DNA from: Malonomonas sp036526255
GTDB lineage: Bacteria; Desulfobacterota; Desulfuromonadia; Desulfuromonadales; Geopsychrobacteraceae
Reading direction: 5' to 3'
Assembly: GCA_036526255.1 (NCBI GenBank)
Contig: DATCYW010000022.1
Location: 1-64,000 of the forward strand
DNA length: 64,000 bases
The notes beneath the pieces are model-generated. The model had not been told where the DNA came from, did not search any database, and worked only from the letters and a program-made list of their open reading frames with translations. Shown piece after piece: positions 24,700 through 32,337 of the stretch; the stretch's first letter is position 1, and each line of letters starts with the position of its first letter. The position numbers and the translations under genes were made by a program.

Positions 24700-26358
24700 A
24701 TGAACGAGCAAAAGTACGATTACATTATTATAGGCGGCGGATCCGCCGGCAGCGTGCTGGCCAACCGCCTGAGCGCCAACCCCAAAAATAAGGTTCTGGT
24801 TCTCGAGGCCGGCAAGCCCGACTTCAAGTGGGATTTCCGCATCCACATGCCGGCCGCACTGACCTACCTGCTGACCGACAAGACCTACAACTGGCTCTAC
24901 GAATCGGCCCCAGAGCCACAGATGCACAATCGCCGCATCGCCCAGCCGCGCGGCAAGGTCCTCGGCGGGTCGAGTTCTATCAACGGCATGATCTATATCC
25001 GCGGCAACGCCATGGATTACGAAAAATGGGGCAAAAATAAGGGACTCGAAAAATGGGACTATGCCCACTGTCTTCCCTACTTCAAAAAATCTGAAAACCG
25101 CCTGCAGGGGGCGGATCAATACCACGGTTCCAACGGCCCCCTGGCCCTGACCACGGCGGAATGCGACAACCCGCTGTTCACTGCCTTCTTCAAGGCCGGT
25201 GAGGAGATCGGCTACCCGCTGACCGACGATGTCAACGGCCAGCAGCAGGAAGGCTTCGGGCGCTTCGACCAGAACATTTATCGCGGGCGCCGCTGGAGCG
25301 CGGCCCGGGCCTATCTCCATCCAATCAAAAACCGCTCGAACCTCCGTGTCCAGTGCCGGGCCATGGCGACGCGTATCCTCTTCGAGGGGAAAAAAGCGGT
25401 CGGGGTTGAATACAAGCGCGGCGACAAAACCCTCAAAGCCTACGGCAACGAAATTATCTCTTGTGGTGGCGCCATCAACTCTCCGCAACTGCTGCAGCTT
25501 TCCGGCATCGGCAACGGCGAGCACCTCAGTAGCCTTGGCATTGAGGTGGTCCACGATCTCCCCGGAGTCGGCGAGAACCTGCAAGACCATCTTGAATTGT
25601 ATGTTCAGTACGCCTGCACCAAGCCGGTCAGCATGTACCCGGCCCTCAAGTGGTACAATCAGCCGAAGATCGGCTTTGACTGGCTGTTCCGCCGTAAGGG
25701 CGCGGCGGCCACCAACCATTTTGAAGCCGGGGGCTTTATTCGCGGCAACGAAGAAGTCGCTTATCCCAATCTGCAATTTCACTTTCTACCGATCGCCATC
25801 CGCTATGACGGCTCGGCGCCCGCCCAGGGGCACGGCTTTCAGCTGCACGTCGGGCCGATGAATACCGATGTGCGCGGCCACGTCAAGATCAGGTCGAAAC
25901 AGGCGAGCGATTATCCGGAGATTTTCTTCAACTACCTGTCGACGGAGCAGGAGCGCCGCGAATGGGTGGAAGCAATCAAATGTTCGCGGAACATCATCGC
26001 CCAGCAGGCCTTCGACGGACTGCGCGGAGAGGAGTTGTCGCCCGGCCCAGAAGCGCAGACCGATGAAGAGATTCTCGACTTCGTCGCCCGCGAGGGCGAG
26101 AGCGCCTATCATCCCAGCTGTACCTGCAAGATGGGCTACGACGAGATGGCCGTGGTCGATGCTGAATTGCGCGTCCACGGGGTCGACAATCTGCGGGTGG
26201 TCGACGCTTCGATTTTCCCTTCGATAACCAATGGCAACATTTACGCTCCGGTGATGATGGTGGCAGAAAAGGCCGCCGACCTGATCCTCGGCAACGCTCA
26301 GGAAGTCGCCTCGCAGGCGCCTTTCTATCGGCATACGGATGGAGCAGACCAACCATGA
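24700..26358 (+). CDS. betA: Choline dehydrogenase (GMC oxidoreductase)
   Basis: A 552-residue FAD enzyme oxidising choline to betaine aldehyde. FAD motif YDYIIIGGGSAGSVLANRLS at the start, then GKVLGGSSSINGMIYIRGN (GMC signature 1) and GAINSPQLLQLSGIG (signature 2). The catalytic C-terminus has SAYHPSCTCKMG with the active-site His and TNGNIYAPVMMVAEKAADLI, both as in BetA. Length equals that of E. coli BetA. ATG 24700 is preceded by AGAAGGAG. It overlaps the aldehyde dehydrogenase gene by four bases. The enzyme is membrane-associated and needs a respiratory acceptor; which one serves here is unknown. The pathway makes the osmoprotectant glycine betaine. Confidence 0.93.
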   Translation: MNEQKYDYIIIGGGSAGSVLANRLSANPKNKVLVLEAGKPDFKWDFRIHMPAALTYLLTDKTYNWLYESAPEPQMHNRRIAQPRGKVLGGSSSINGMIYIRGNAMDYEKWGKNKGLEKWDYAHCLPYFKKSENRLQGADQYHGSNGPLALTTAECDNPLFTAFFKAGEEIGYPLTDDVNGQQQEGFGRFDQNIYRGRRWSAARAYLHPIKNRSNLRVQCRAMATRILFEGKKAVGVEYKRGDKTLKAYGNEIISCGGAINSPQLLQLSGIGNGEHLSSLGIEVVHDLPGVGENLQDHLELYVQYACTKPVSMYPALKWYNQPKIGFDWLFRRKGAAATNHFEAGGFIRGNEEVAYPNLQFHFLPIAIRYDGSAPAQGHGFQLHVGPMNTDVRGHVKIRSKQASDYPEIFFNYLSTEQERREWVEAIKCSRNIIAQQAFDGLRGEELSPGPEAQTDEEILDFVAREGESAYHPSCTCKMGYDEMAVVDAELRVHGVDNLRVVDASIFPSITNGNIYAPVMMVAEKAADLILGNAQEVASQAPFYRHTDGADQP

Positions 26359-27839
26359 GCCCAACCATGCAGAAAATGTATATCAACGGTCATTGGGTCG
26401 CAGCCGTCTCCGGCCGCACCCGCAAAATCATCAACCCATCCAACCAGCAACAGATCGCTGAGGTCGCAGAAGGGGGTCGCGATGACGCCAAAGCTGCGAT
26501 TGCGGCGGCCCGTCAGACCTTCGACAGCGGCGTCTGGTCGGGGCAGTCCGGCACAGCCAGAGGTGTGCTGCTCTTCCGTTTGGCCGAACTGATTGAGCGC
26601 GAACGAGAGACGCTGGCCAAGCTTGAGAGTCTCGACACCGGCAAGACTGTCGAGGAGAGCCGTTGGGATATGGACGATATCGCCGGCATCTTCCGTTATT
26701 ACGCAGGGCTCGCCGACAAGGACGCGGGAGAGGTTATCGATTCGCCGGTCGCTGACTCCAGCAGCATAGTGGTGCGCGAACCGGTTGGGGTCTGTGGTCA
26801 GATCTCACCCTGGAACTACCCGCTGCTGCAGGCCGCGTGGAAGTTGGCTCCGGCCCTGGCGGCGGGCTGCACTGTCGTCATGAAACCGAGCGAAATTACC
26901 CCGCTGACGACCATCAGGGTAACCGAATTGGCGATCGAGGCCGGCTTCCCCGAGGGCGTTATCAATACCGTCCTCGGTCCCGGTGTCAGCGTCGGCGCCG
27001 AGCTCTCTGAAAGTCCGGATGTCGACCTGATCTCCTTTACCGGCAGCCTGCTGACCGGCAAAGCGATCATGCGCGCGGCGAGCGGCAATGTGAAGAAGGT
27101 CGCCCTGGAACTGGGGGGTAAAAATCCCAACATTATTTTCGCTGACGCCGATCTTGACACGGCCCTCGACTACGCTCTCAACGGGGTGTTTTTTCATGCA
27201 GGGCAGATCTGCTCCGCCGGTTGCCGTCTGATGGTTGAAGAATCAATCCACGACAGCTTTGTCGCCAGACTAAAAGAGCGGATGAAAAAAATCCGCATTG
27301 GTGATGGGTTTAGCGCTGAAACCCAGATGGGACCCCTGGTTTCAGCTGAACACCGCGCCAAGGTCGAGAACTACGTCAAAATTGCTCAGGAAGAAGGAGC
27401 CCGACTCGAACTGGGCGGGAAGCGTCCGGAGGAGGCTGAGCTGCAAGCCGGTTTCTTTTATCTGCCGACCCTCTTCACCGGGTGCACCAACGACATGCGC
27501 ATCGTCCAGGAAGAGGTATTCGGACCGGTCATCAGCGTCGAGACCTTCAGCAGCGAAACGGAGGTCATGAATCGGGCCAACAGCACCATCTACGGGCTGT
27601 CTGCCGGTTTCTGGACCCGCAACCCGGACCGGATTCACCGCCTGACCAAAGGGCTGCGCTTCGGTACGGTCTGGGTCAACGATTTCAACGTCTACTTCAC
27701 CCAGGCGCCCTGGGGTGGCTACAAGCAATCCGGCCTGGGGCGCGAACTCGGCCGTAGCGGTCTAGAAGAATACACCGAAGTCAAACACATATTCCATAAC
27801 CATAGCCCAAAACCGATTAACTGGTTCGGCGTTCAATGA
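26355..27839 (+). CDS. betB: Betaine aldehyde dehydrogenase
   Basis: A 494-residue NAD(P)-dependent aldehyde dehydrogenase. It has VGVCGQISPWNYPLLQAAWK, the Rossmann loop SFTGSLLTGKAIM, the general base glutamate in LELGGKNPNIIF, and the nucleophile cysteine in FFHAGQICSAGCRL. GTVWVNDFNVYFTQAPWGGY and KQSGLGRELG close the family pattern. It converts betaine aldehyde to glycine betaine, the second step after BetA, with which it is translationally coupled (ATGA at 26355-26358). The cytoplasmic enzyme thus completes the local pathway. The substrate is fixed mainly by the neighbours. Confidence 0.93.
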   Translation: MSPTMQKMYINGHWVAAVSGRTRKIINPSNQQQIAEVAEGGRDDAKAAIAAARQTFDSGVWSGQSGTARGVLLFRLAELIERERETLAKLESLDTGKTVEESRWDMDDIAGIFRYYAGLADKDAGEVIDSPVADSSSIVVREPVGVCGQISPWNYPLLQAAWKLAPALAAGCTVVMKPSEITPLTTIRVTELAIEAGFPEGVINTVLGPGVSVGAELSESPDVDLISFTGSLLTGKAIMRAASGNVKKVALELGGKNPNIIFADADLDTALDYALNGVFFHAGQICSAGCRLMVEESIHDSFVARLKERMKKIRIGDGFSAETQMGPLVSAEHRAKVENYVKIAQEEGARLELGGKRPEEAELQAGFFYLPTLFTGCTNDMRIVQEEVFGPVISVETFSSETEVMNRANSTIYGLSAGFWTRNPDRIHRLTKGLRFGTVWVNDFNVYFTQAPWGGYKQSGLGRELGRSGLEEYTEVKHIFHNHSPKPINWFGVQ

Positions 27840-27896
27840 CTGGAAAGGGAGCGGATTTGCCGACTCCATCCAGAGTTACTTAAAAAGGGAAAAGAT

Positions 27897-28850
27897 ATGT
27901 TCTATCGAACTCAACGCAGACTTATTATTGCCATCATGCTCCTTGCAGCATCCGTGTACCTCAGCGGCACCGCTCTGGCATCGAATCAGGTGCGCTTCGC
28001 CAGCGTCAGCTGGACCGGCGTCACTGTCAAGACCGAATTGGGGGTCAGTATTCTCAACAGCCTCGGCTATGATGCCTCCAAGGTCACCCTCTCAGTGCCG
28101 ATCGTCTATAATGCCCTCGCTATGGGAGACGCCGACATCTTCCTCGGCAACTGGATGCCTTCCATGGAGACAATTGCCAATAAATTTTTCGAACAGGGCA
28201 CGGTCATCAAGTACGTGGCAAATATGCCAGGAGCAAAATACACCCTGGCGGCTCCTGCCTATATGGTTGACGGCGGCTTGAAGGATTTTTCTGATATTGC
28301 CAAATTCGCTGACAAGCTTGACCACAAGATTTATGGCATTGAGCGGGGTAACGACGGCAATCAGATCATTCAGGCAATGATCGACAATGACATGTTCGGC
28401 CTCGGCAACTTCAAAATAGTCGAAACCAGCGAACCGATCATGCTCTCGGAGGTCAAGAATCTGGTACAAGATAAAAAATGGGTGGTGTTTCTTGGCTGGT
28501 CCCCACACTACATGAACCAGATCATTGACATGAAATATTTGACCGGCAGCACCGCAGCAACCTTCGGCGCGAACGACGGCACGGCGACCGTCTTCACCAA
28601 TCTCCGCAAAGGGTTCTCTGAAGAACAGCCGAACGTCGCCCTGTTTCTCAAAAATTTCACCTTCCCGATTGCGATGATGAACGAAATCTCGCAAATGCTG
28701 CAGGATAACAAGCGCATGAAGCACGGTGATGCCGGTCTGCTCTGGCTCAAGAAACACCCGGAAATTTACCGGGGCTGGCTCGAAGGGATTAAAACGGTCG
28801 ATGGCCAGACAGCACTGCCGGTTTTTGAAGCCTATCTGCAGGCCATTTAA
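27897..28850 (+). CDS. Choline/glycine betaine ABC transporter substrate-binding protein (ChoX/OpuAC type)
   Basis: A 317-residue periplasmic binding protein with a signal peptide (IIAIMLLAASVYLSGTALAS, cleaved near 29). The mature part begins VRFASVSWTGVTVKTELGVSIL and has VPIVYNALAMGDADIFLGNW, LGWSPHYMNQ and TATVFTNLRKGF, matching the OpuAC/ChoX family. The aromatic positions (W in SWTG, Y in IVYN, W in GNW, W in GWSPHY) would form the cage for a quaternary amine. It follows betB by 57 bases and belongs to the operon, so choline is the likely ligand. No permease or ATPase gene follows, so it must dock onto a transporter encoded elsewhere. Confidence 0.9.
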   Translation: MFYRTQRRLIIAIMLLAASVYLSGTALASNQVRFASVSWTGVTVKTELGVSILNSLGYDASKVTLSVPIVYNALAMGDADIFLGNWMPSMETIANKFFEQGTVIKYVANMPGAKYTLAAPAYMVDGGLKDFSDIAKFADKLDHKIYGIERGNDGNQIIQAMIDNDMFGLGNFKIVETSEPIMLSEVKNLVQDKKWVVFLGWSPHYMNQIIDMKYLTGSTAATFGANDGTATVFTNLRKGFSEEQPNVALFLKNFTFPIAMMNEISQMLQDNKRMKHGDAGLLWLKKHPEIYRGWLEGIKTVDGQTALPVFEAYLQAI

Positions 28851-29299
28851 TCTAACCTGAAAAACCCCGGGCTAACTGTGCTCTTCAGCTGCGGCCATGT
28901 GCTTGCTCTGAAGAGACAGCTGCTCTCTGCTTGCGGATGTCGCGTTGCGCAGCGAATAAAGCTCAACATCAGGTGGGGCTGTTCCAGGAGTGGAACGGCC
29001 TCATCTGCTTTGTAGCTCGACAATAATAACCAAGGCGCCCGAGAAACCCATATCCAGCGCAGAGAAAGTCTCAGCGTACTTATGCGCCTCAGGTTTTTCC
29101 GTAAGTTGCTTCCGCTGACAAACCTGCGGCGGAAGCAACTTACGGCATAAGACATTCGTGAATCCACGCCCTCACTTATGGGGGTAGGTTGAAATTTAGA
29201 ATGATGCCGGTGAGGTCAAAGAAGTCACTGAACTCAGTGAGACGATCGGGATCGTGAGTCTCGGGTCGCGTCCTGTCATCCAATACACAACCGTCAAAT
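28851..29299. other. Intergenic stretch with one structured element
   Basis: Some 450 bases between the betaine operon and the leftward DCC gene. There is no gene I can support. The notable content is the inverted repeat at 29101-29143, annotated separately. A minus-strand frame of about 46 codons without ATG (29174-29310, for example LTEFSDFFDLTGIILNF) reads protein-like and may be a gene scrap. Confidence 0.4.
29101..29143. repeat. Perfect 15-bp inverted repeat
   Basis: GTAAGTTGCTTCCGC (29101-29115) and its exact reverse complement (29129-29143) flank a 13-base loop. An outer pair CTTATGC (29079-29085) / GCATAAG (29145-29151) can extend it, and CAGGTTT/AAACCTG offers an alternative fold. 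There is no U-tract. It may be a site for a recombinase, a transposon end, or a folded RNA; none can be shown here. Confidence 0.6.
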
Positions 29300-29713
29300 T
29301 CAATGCGGAGGATTCAGATTACAACTGTCATCGTCGCAAGTTACGGATTTTTTTGGCAGCAGGTGCCGGTAGCGGGCAAAAACCCGATAGCCGCCGCGCG
29401 CCAGCAGGTTGATCCCCGGTAAGCCGATCACCGCACCGAGCCAGCGATAGGGGGAGCCGCTCGGATAGGCCTGCCAGATCAGCAGAAAGGCATCGACGCC
29501 GGAAAAAAACTGCCCCTGCTGATCACGCACGTGCAGCCGGGCCATAAATTCAGCCTGCGATTTTCCATAATCCGACGGTTGAAAACCGGCCGCACGGATA
29601 TCGATAAAACGCAAGCGCTGCTGCGGGTTACGTTGGCGGTAATGTTCAATTTCTGAAGAACAGACCCGACAGGAACCGTCATAGAAAATTTCCAGTGGAA
29701 ACGCCGGTGCCAT
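29300..29713 (-). CDS. DCC family thiol-disulfide oxidoreductase-like protein (DUF393)
   Basis: A 137-residue protein of the DCC family, named for its Asp-Cys-Cys motif, seen here as IFYDGSCRVCSSEIEHYR near residues 8-25. FSGVDAFLLIWQAYP and the C-terminal LLARGGYRVFARYRHLLPKK are also family features. It resembles thioredoxin-fold proteins with a CxxC-like redox pair and is probably cytoplasmic. An unusual tail, CDDDSCNL, adds two more cysteines. I start it at ATG 29713 behind GGAG; the frame to 29767 lacks a ribosome site. It stands alone, divergent from a small membrane protein gene. Confidence 0.85.
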   Translation of the reverse strand: MAPAFPLEIFYDGSCRVCSSEIEHYRQRNPQQRLRFIDIRAAGFQPSDYGKSQAEFMARLHVRDQQGQFFSGVDAFLLIWQAYPSGSPYRWLGAVIGLPGINLLARGGYRVFARYRHLLPKKSVTCDDDSCNLNPPH

Positions 29714-29894
29714 AAGCAACTCCGTTGAAAACGAGGGTGAACTCACATCGCAATAGTAGCAGATCATCGCCCCGGGTCAGAACAAACTGACAAAAGCCGC
29801 CCCATCAGGGTCAAGTCAAAGGGATTTTTTTGAACCGCCCCCAGGTTTATGCTAGGCTCATAAAGCTTATCCACCCGAGAGCACGGACCATTAA

Positions 29895-30380
29895 ATGAAC
29901 ACGGAAAACTCCCCCAACAAAAGCATATTGAACGGCGTCTTTCTCGGCTACCTGGTGCTGATGCTGCACATCCTGCTGATTCTGGGTCTGGGTGTGACGG
30001 TTATCCTGATCAAGGGTATTTATGATTTCAGATGGCTGATTTTTATTGCCGGAATCGTACTGGTGGCTGGTTCCGGATATTTCTTTTATCAGCGCCTGAA
30101 AGAGAGCAATCGCAGCCTGCGGGATACGCTGAACGATCCGGCGCTGCGCGACCGGACGCTGGAGATCAGCCTGTTCGGCGGCATGGCGGCGGTCAAACTG
30201 GGACACAAGGACCAGCCGGTCCAGCTAATCGAAGCGACAGAGACACAGGAGATCCGGCAGTTGCAGGCCCCCGCGTCACAAGTTAACGAATTGGGGCAGC
30301 TGGTAAAAATGCTCGAAGACGAGCTGATCACCAGGGAAGAATTCCAACAGCTGAAACAGCAGATCGTCAGCCAGCAATAA
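29895..30380 (+). CDS. Small two-helix membrane protein with SHOCT-like C-terminus
   Basis: A 161-residue protein of no family I can name with certainty. Two membrane helices occupy about residues 15-40 (VFLGYLVLMLHILLILGLGV) and 47-68 (WLIFIAGIVLVAGSGYFF). A basic linker and a beta-like segment (LEISLFGGMAAVKLGHKDQP) follow, and the end LVKMLEDELITREEFQQLKQ has the SHOCT pattern (L..L...G.IT.EEF...K), a short helical module used for oligomerisation. It lies about 105 bases ahead of the HerA-like ATPase gene and may be co-transcribed. Function is unknown. Confidence 0.72.
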   Translation: MNTENSPNKSILNGVFLGYLVLMLHILLILGLGVTVILIKGIYDFRWLIFIAGIVLVAGSGYFFYQRLKESNRSLRDTLNDPALRDRTLEISLFGGMAAVKLGHKDQPVQLIEATETQEIRQLQAPASQVNELGQLVKMLEDELITREEFQQLKQQIVSQQ

Positions 30381-30484
30381 GCTTCAGCCCCATCCAGTGC
30401 GCCGCAATCAGCGACAACAAATATCGGCTATACTTGACGATTACCCACCGACTGATGAAATCATTCTGCCAACAGGAGGAAAAA

Positions 30485-31975
30485 ATGGCTGCAGCTGTTA
30501 TCAATCTTGGCGCCAGCAATGGTCAACTGATTCAACAACTGGCGCGCATGAGCAACCGCCACGGGCTGATCGCCGGAGCGACCGGGACCGGCAAAACCGT
30601 CACCCTGCAGGTACTGATCGAAGGCTTTTCCAAACTCGGCGTGCCGGTCTTCGCCGCCGATATCAAAGGCGACCTGTCCGGCCTTGCCTCCAGCGGCAGA
30701 CCACATAAAAAGATCGATGAACGGCTGGCTAAAATTCCGCTGCCCGATTATCGCCTGCAGCCCTGCCCCAGCCTGTTCTGGAGTATAGACAATGACCAGG
30801 GGCACCCGGTCCGCACCACCATCTCCGAGATGGGGCCGCTGCTGCTGACCAGCATGCTGGAACTCAATGAGGCGCAAGGGGGGATTCTTTACGCCGCCTT
30901 TGAGATCGCCGACGATGAAGGGATGCTGCTGCTCGACCTGAAAGACCTGCGCTCACTGCTGAACTGGATGGGGGAAAATTCAGCCACACTGCGTAACGAA
31001 TACGGCAACATCACCTCCAGCAGCATCGGTGCCATCCAGCGCCGCCTGCTGGTGCTTGAAGAACAGGGCGCCGATCGCTTTTTTGGCGAACCCGCCCTGC
31101 AGCTCAAAGACCTGATGCACAGCGATTTCTCCGGTCGCGGCGTGGTCAGCCTGCTTGACGCCAGCACCCTGATCCATCGTTCACCGCGGGTCTATTCGGC
31201 CTTTTTACTCTGGCTGCTGGCCGAACTGTTCGAGCAGCTCCCCGAAGCGGGCGATGCCGAACTGCCGAAGCTGGTACTGTTTTTCGATGAAGCGCACCTG
31301 CTGTTCAACGACGCCTCGAAAAGTCTGCTGGATAAAATCGAGCAGGTCGTCAGACTGATCCGCTCCAAGGGGGTCGGCATCTATTTCATTACCCAGAGTC
31401 CGCTCGACATCCCCGAAGACATTCTCGGCCAACTCGGCATGAAGATCCAGCATGCGCTGCGCGCCTTCACCCCCAAAGACCGCAAAACCGTCAAGGCGGT
31501 GGCCAACTCCTTCCGCCCTAACCCGAACATCGATACCGAAGAAGTTGTCACCCAGCTCGGCATCGGCGAAGCGCTGGTCTCTGTACTGGATGCCTCTGGC
31601 AGCCCGACCCCGGTGGAACAGACCCTGATCTCCCCGCCGGAGGGGCAGATCGGCCCGATCACCGCCGCCGAACGTACGGCAATGATGCAACGGTCGCCGA
31701 TCGGTTCGATCTATCAGCAGAGTATCGATCGCGAATCGGCCTATGAACTGCTGAAGAAAAAAACCGAAGAAGCGGCCCGCCAGGAAACCGCGGAGCGCGA
31801 GCGACTGGCGACAGAGAAGGCAGAAGAAAAAGCCGCACGGCAGAGTAAAAGCAGCGGCTCCAGACGCCAGAGCACCTCCGAAGCACTGATGACCAGCGCC
31901 GCCCGCGCCATCGGCAGCAGCCTCGGCCGACAGATTATCCGCGGCGTGCTCGGTTCGTTTTTTGGTAAACGCTGA
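30485..31975 (+). CDS. HerA-like ATPase (DUF853 family)
   Basis: A 496-residue P-loop ATPase of the FtsK/HerA superfamily, the DUF853 group. Walker A is AGATGTGKTVTLQ near residue 32, Walker B KLVLFFDEAHLLF near 260, and the arginine-finger-side strands include GVGIYFITQSPLDIPEDILG. The ADIKGDLSGLA motif just after the first helix is typical of this group. The C-terminus is a long charged coiled coil (EEAARQETAERERLATEKAE) followed by SSLGRQIIRGVLGSFFGKR. Relatives form hexameric rings, but no NurA nuclease gene is near, so a DNA end-processing role is unproven. ATG 30485 follows CAGGAGGA; upstream codons from 30434 are leader. Confidence 0.9.
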   Translation: MAAAVINLGASNGQLIQQLARMSNRHGLIAGATGTGKTVTLQVLIEGFSKLGVPVFAADIKGDLSGLASSGRPHKKIDERLAKIPLPDYRLQPCPSLFWSIDNDQGHPVRTTISEMGPLLLTSMLELNEAQGGILYAAFEIADDEGMLLLDLKDLRSLLNWMGENSATLRNEYGNITSSSIGAIQRRLLVLEEQGADRFFGEPALQLKDLMHSDFSGRGVVSLLDASTLIHRSPRVYSAFLLWLLAELFEQLPEAGDAELPKLVLFFDEAHLLFNDASKSLLDKIEQVVRLIRSKGVGIYFITQSPLDIPEDILGQLGMKIQHALRAFTPKDRKTVKAVANSFRPNPNIDTEEVVTQLGIGEALVSVLDASGSPTPVEQTLISPPEGQIGPITAAERTAMMQRSPIGSIYQQSIDRESAYELLKKKTEEAARQETAERERLATEKAEEKAARQSKSSGSRRQSTSEALMTSAARAIGSSLGRQIIRGVLGSFFGKR

Positions 31976-32101
31976 AGAATTTCAGGGCACTGAATGTTTC
32001 AATATTGTCATTGGGACCCCGCTTAAAAAGAACAAAAAAACTAGTTGCAGATTGCGACCAGTTGGTGTAAGTTTCGCTCCGCTTCAAACAATAAACACCA
32101 C

Positions 32102-32178
32102 GGGGGTGTAGCTCAGTTGGTTAGAGCGCTAGCCTGTCACGCTAGAAGTCGCGAGTTCAAGTCTCGTCACTCCCGCCA
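32102..32178 (+). tRNA. tRNA-Asp (GTC)
   Basis: A 77-nt cloverleaf. Acceptor GGGGGTG pairs with CACTCCC (one G-U), the D arm holds AGCTCAGTTGGTTAGAGC, the anticodon stem CTAGC/GCTAG encloses the loop CTGTCAC giving anticodon GTC, and the T arm has GTTCAAGTC. CCA is encoded. TTGCAG (32045) and TAAGTT (32068) upstream may be its promoter. Confidence 0.96.
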
Positions 32179-32182
32179 TAAT

Positions 32183-32219
32183 AAAAAAAGGTGATCCGTT
32201 TTAACGGGTCACCTTTTTT
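32183..32219 (+). terminator. Terminator of the tRNA gene
   Basis: A-rich sequence then GGTGATCCGTT pairs with AACGGGTCACC (one T-G pair) around a 2-nt centre, followed by TTTTTT. It starts five bases after the tRNA. Confidence 0.88.
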
Positions 32220-32337
32220 GCATTTCAAGCATTAACCGCGACACTGCCCCCCCGCCCCCGCCACCCAAATTCCGATAAAAAATGTTACGCTATGAGTCTG
32301 CTATCCTTTCATGCCCTCAAGCCGCCGGAGACGACCC

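Noticed and set aside
28847..29167. Minus-strand frame of 106 codons in the betaine/DCC gap
   Set aside because: No motif, unusual composition, and it spans the perfect inverted repeat; most likely chance.
29174..29310. Minus-strand protein-like scrap (FSDFFDLTGIILNF)
   Set aside because: No ATG, no ribosome site, 46 codons, and no family I recognise. Kept as a remark in the gap entry only.
32240..32275. C-rich run upstream of ovoA as a regulatory element
   Set aside because: Long C runs can stall polymerase or vary in length, but nothing else around it supports a specific function.
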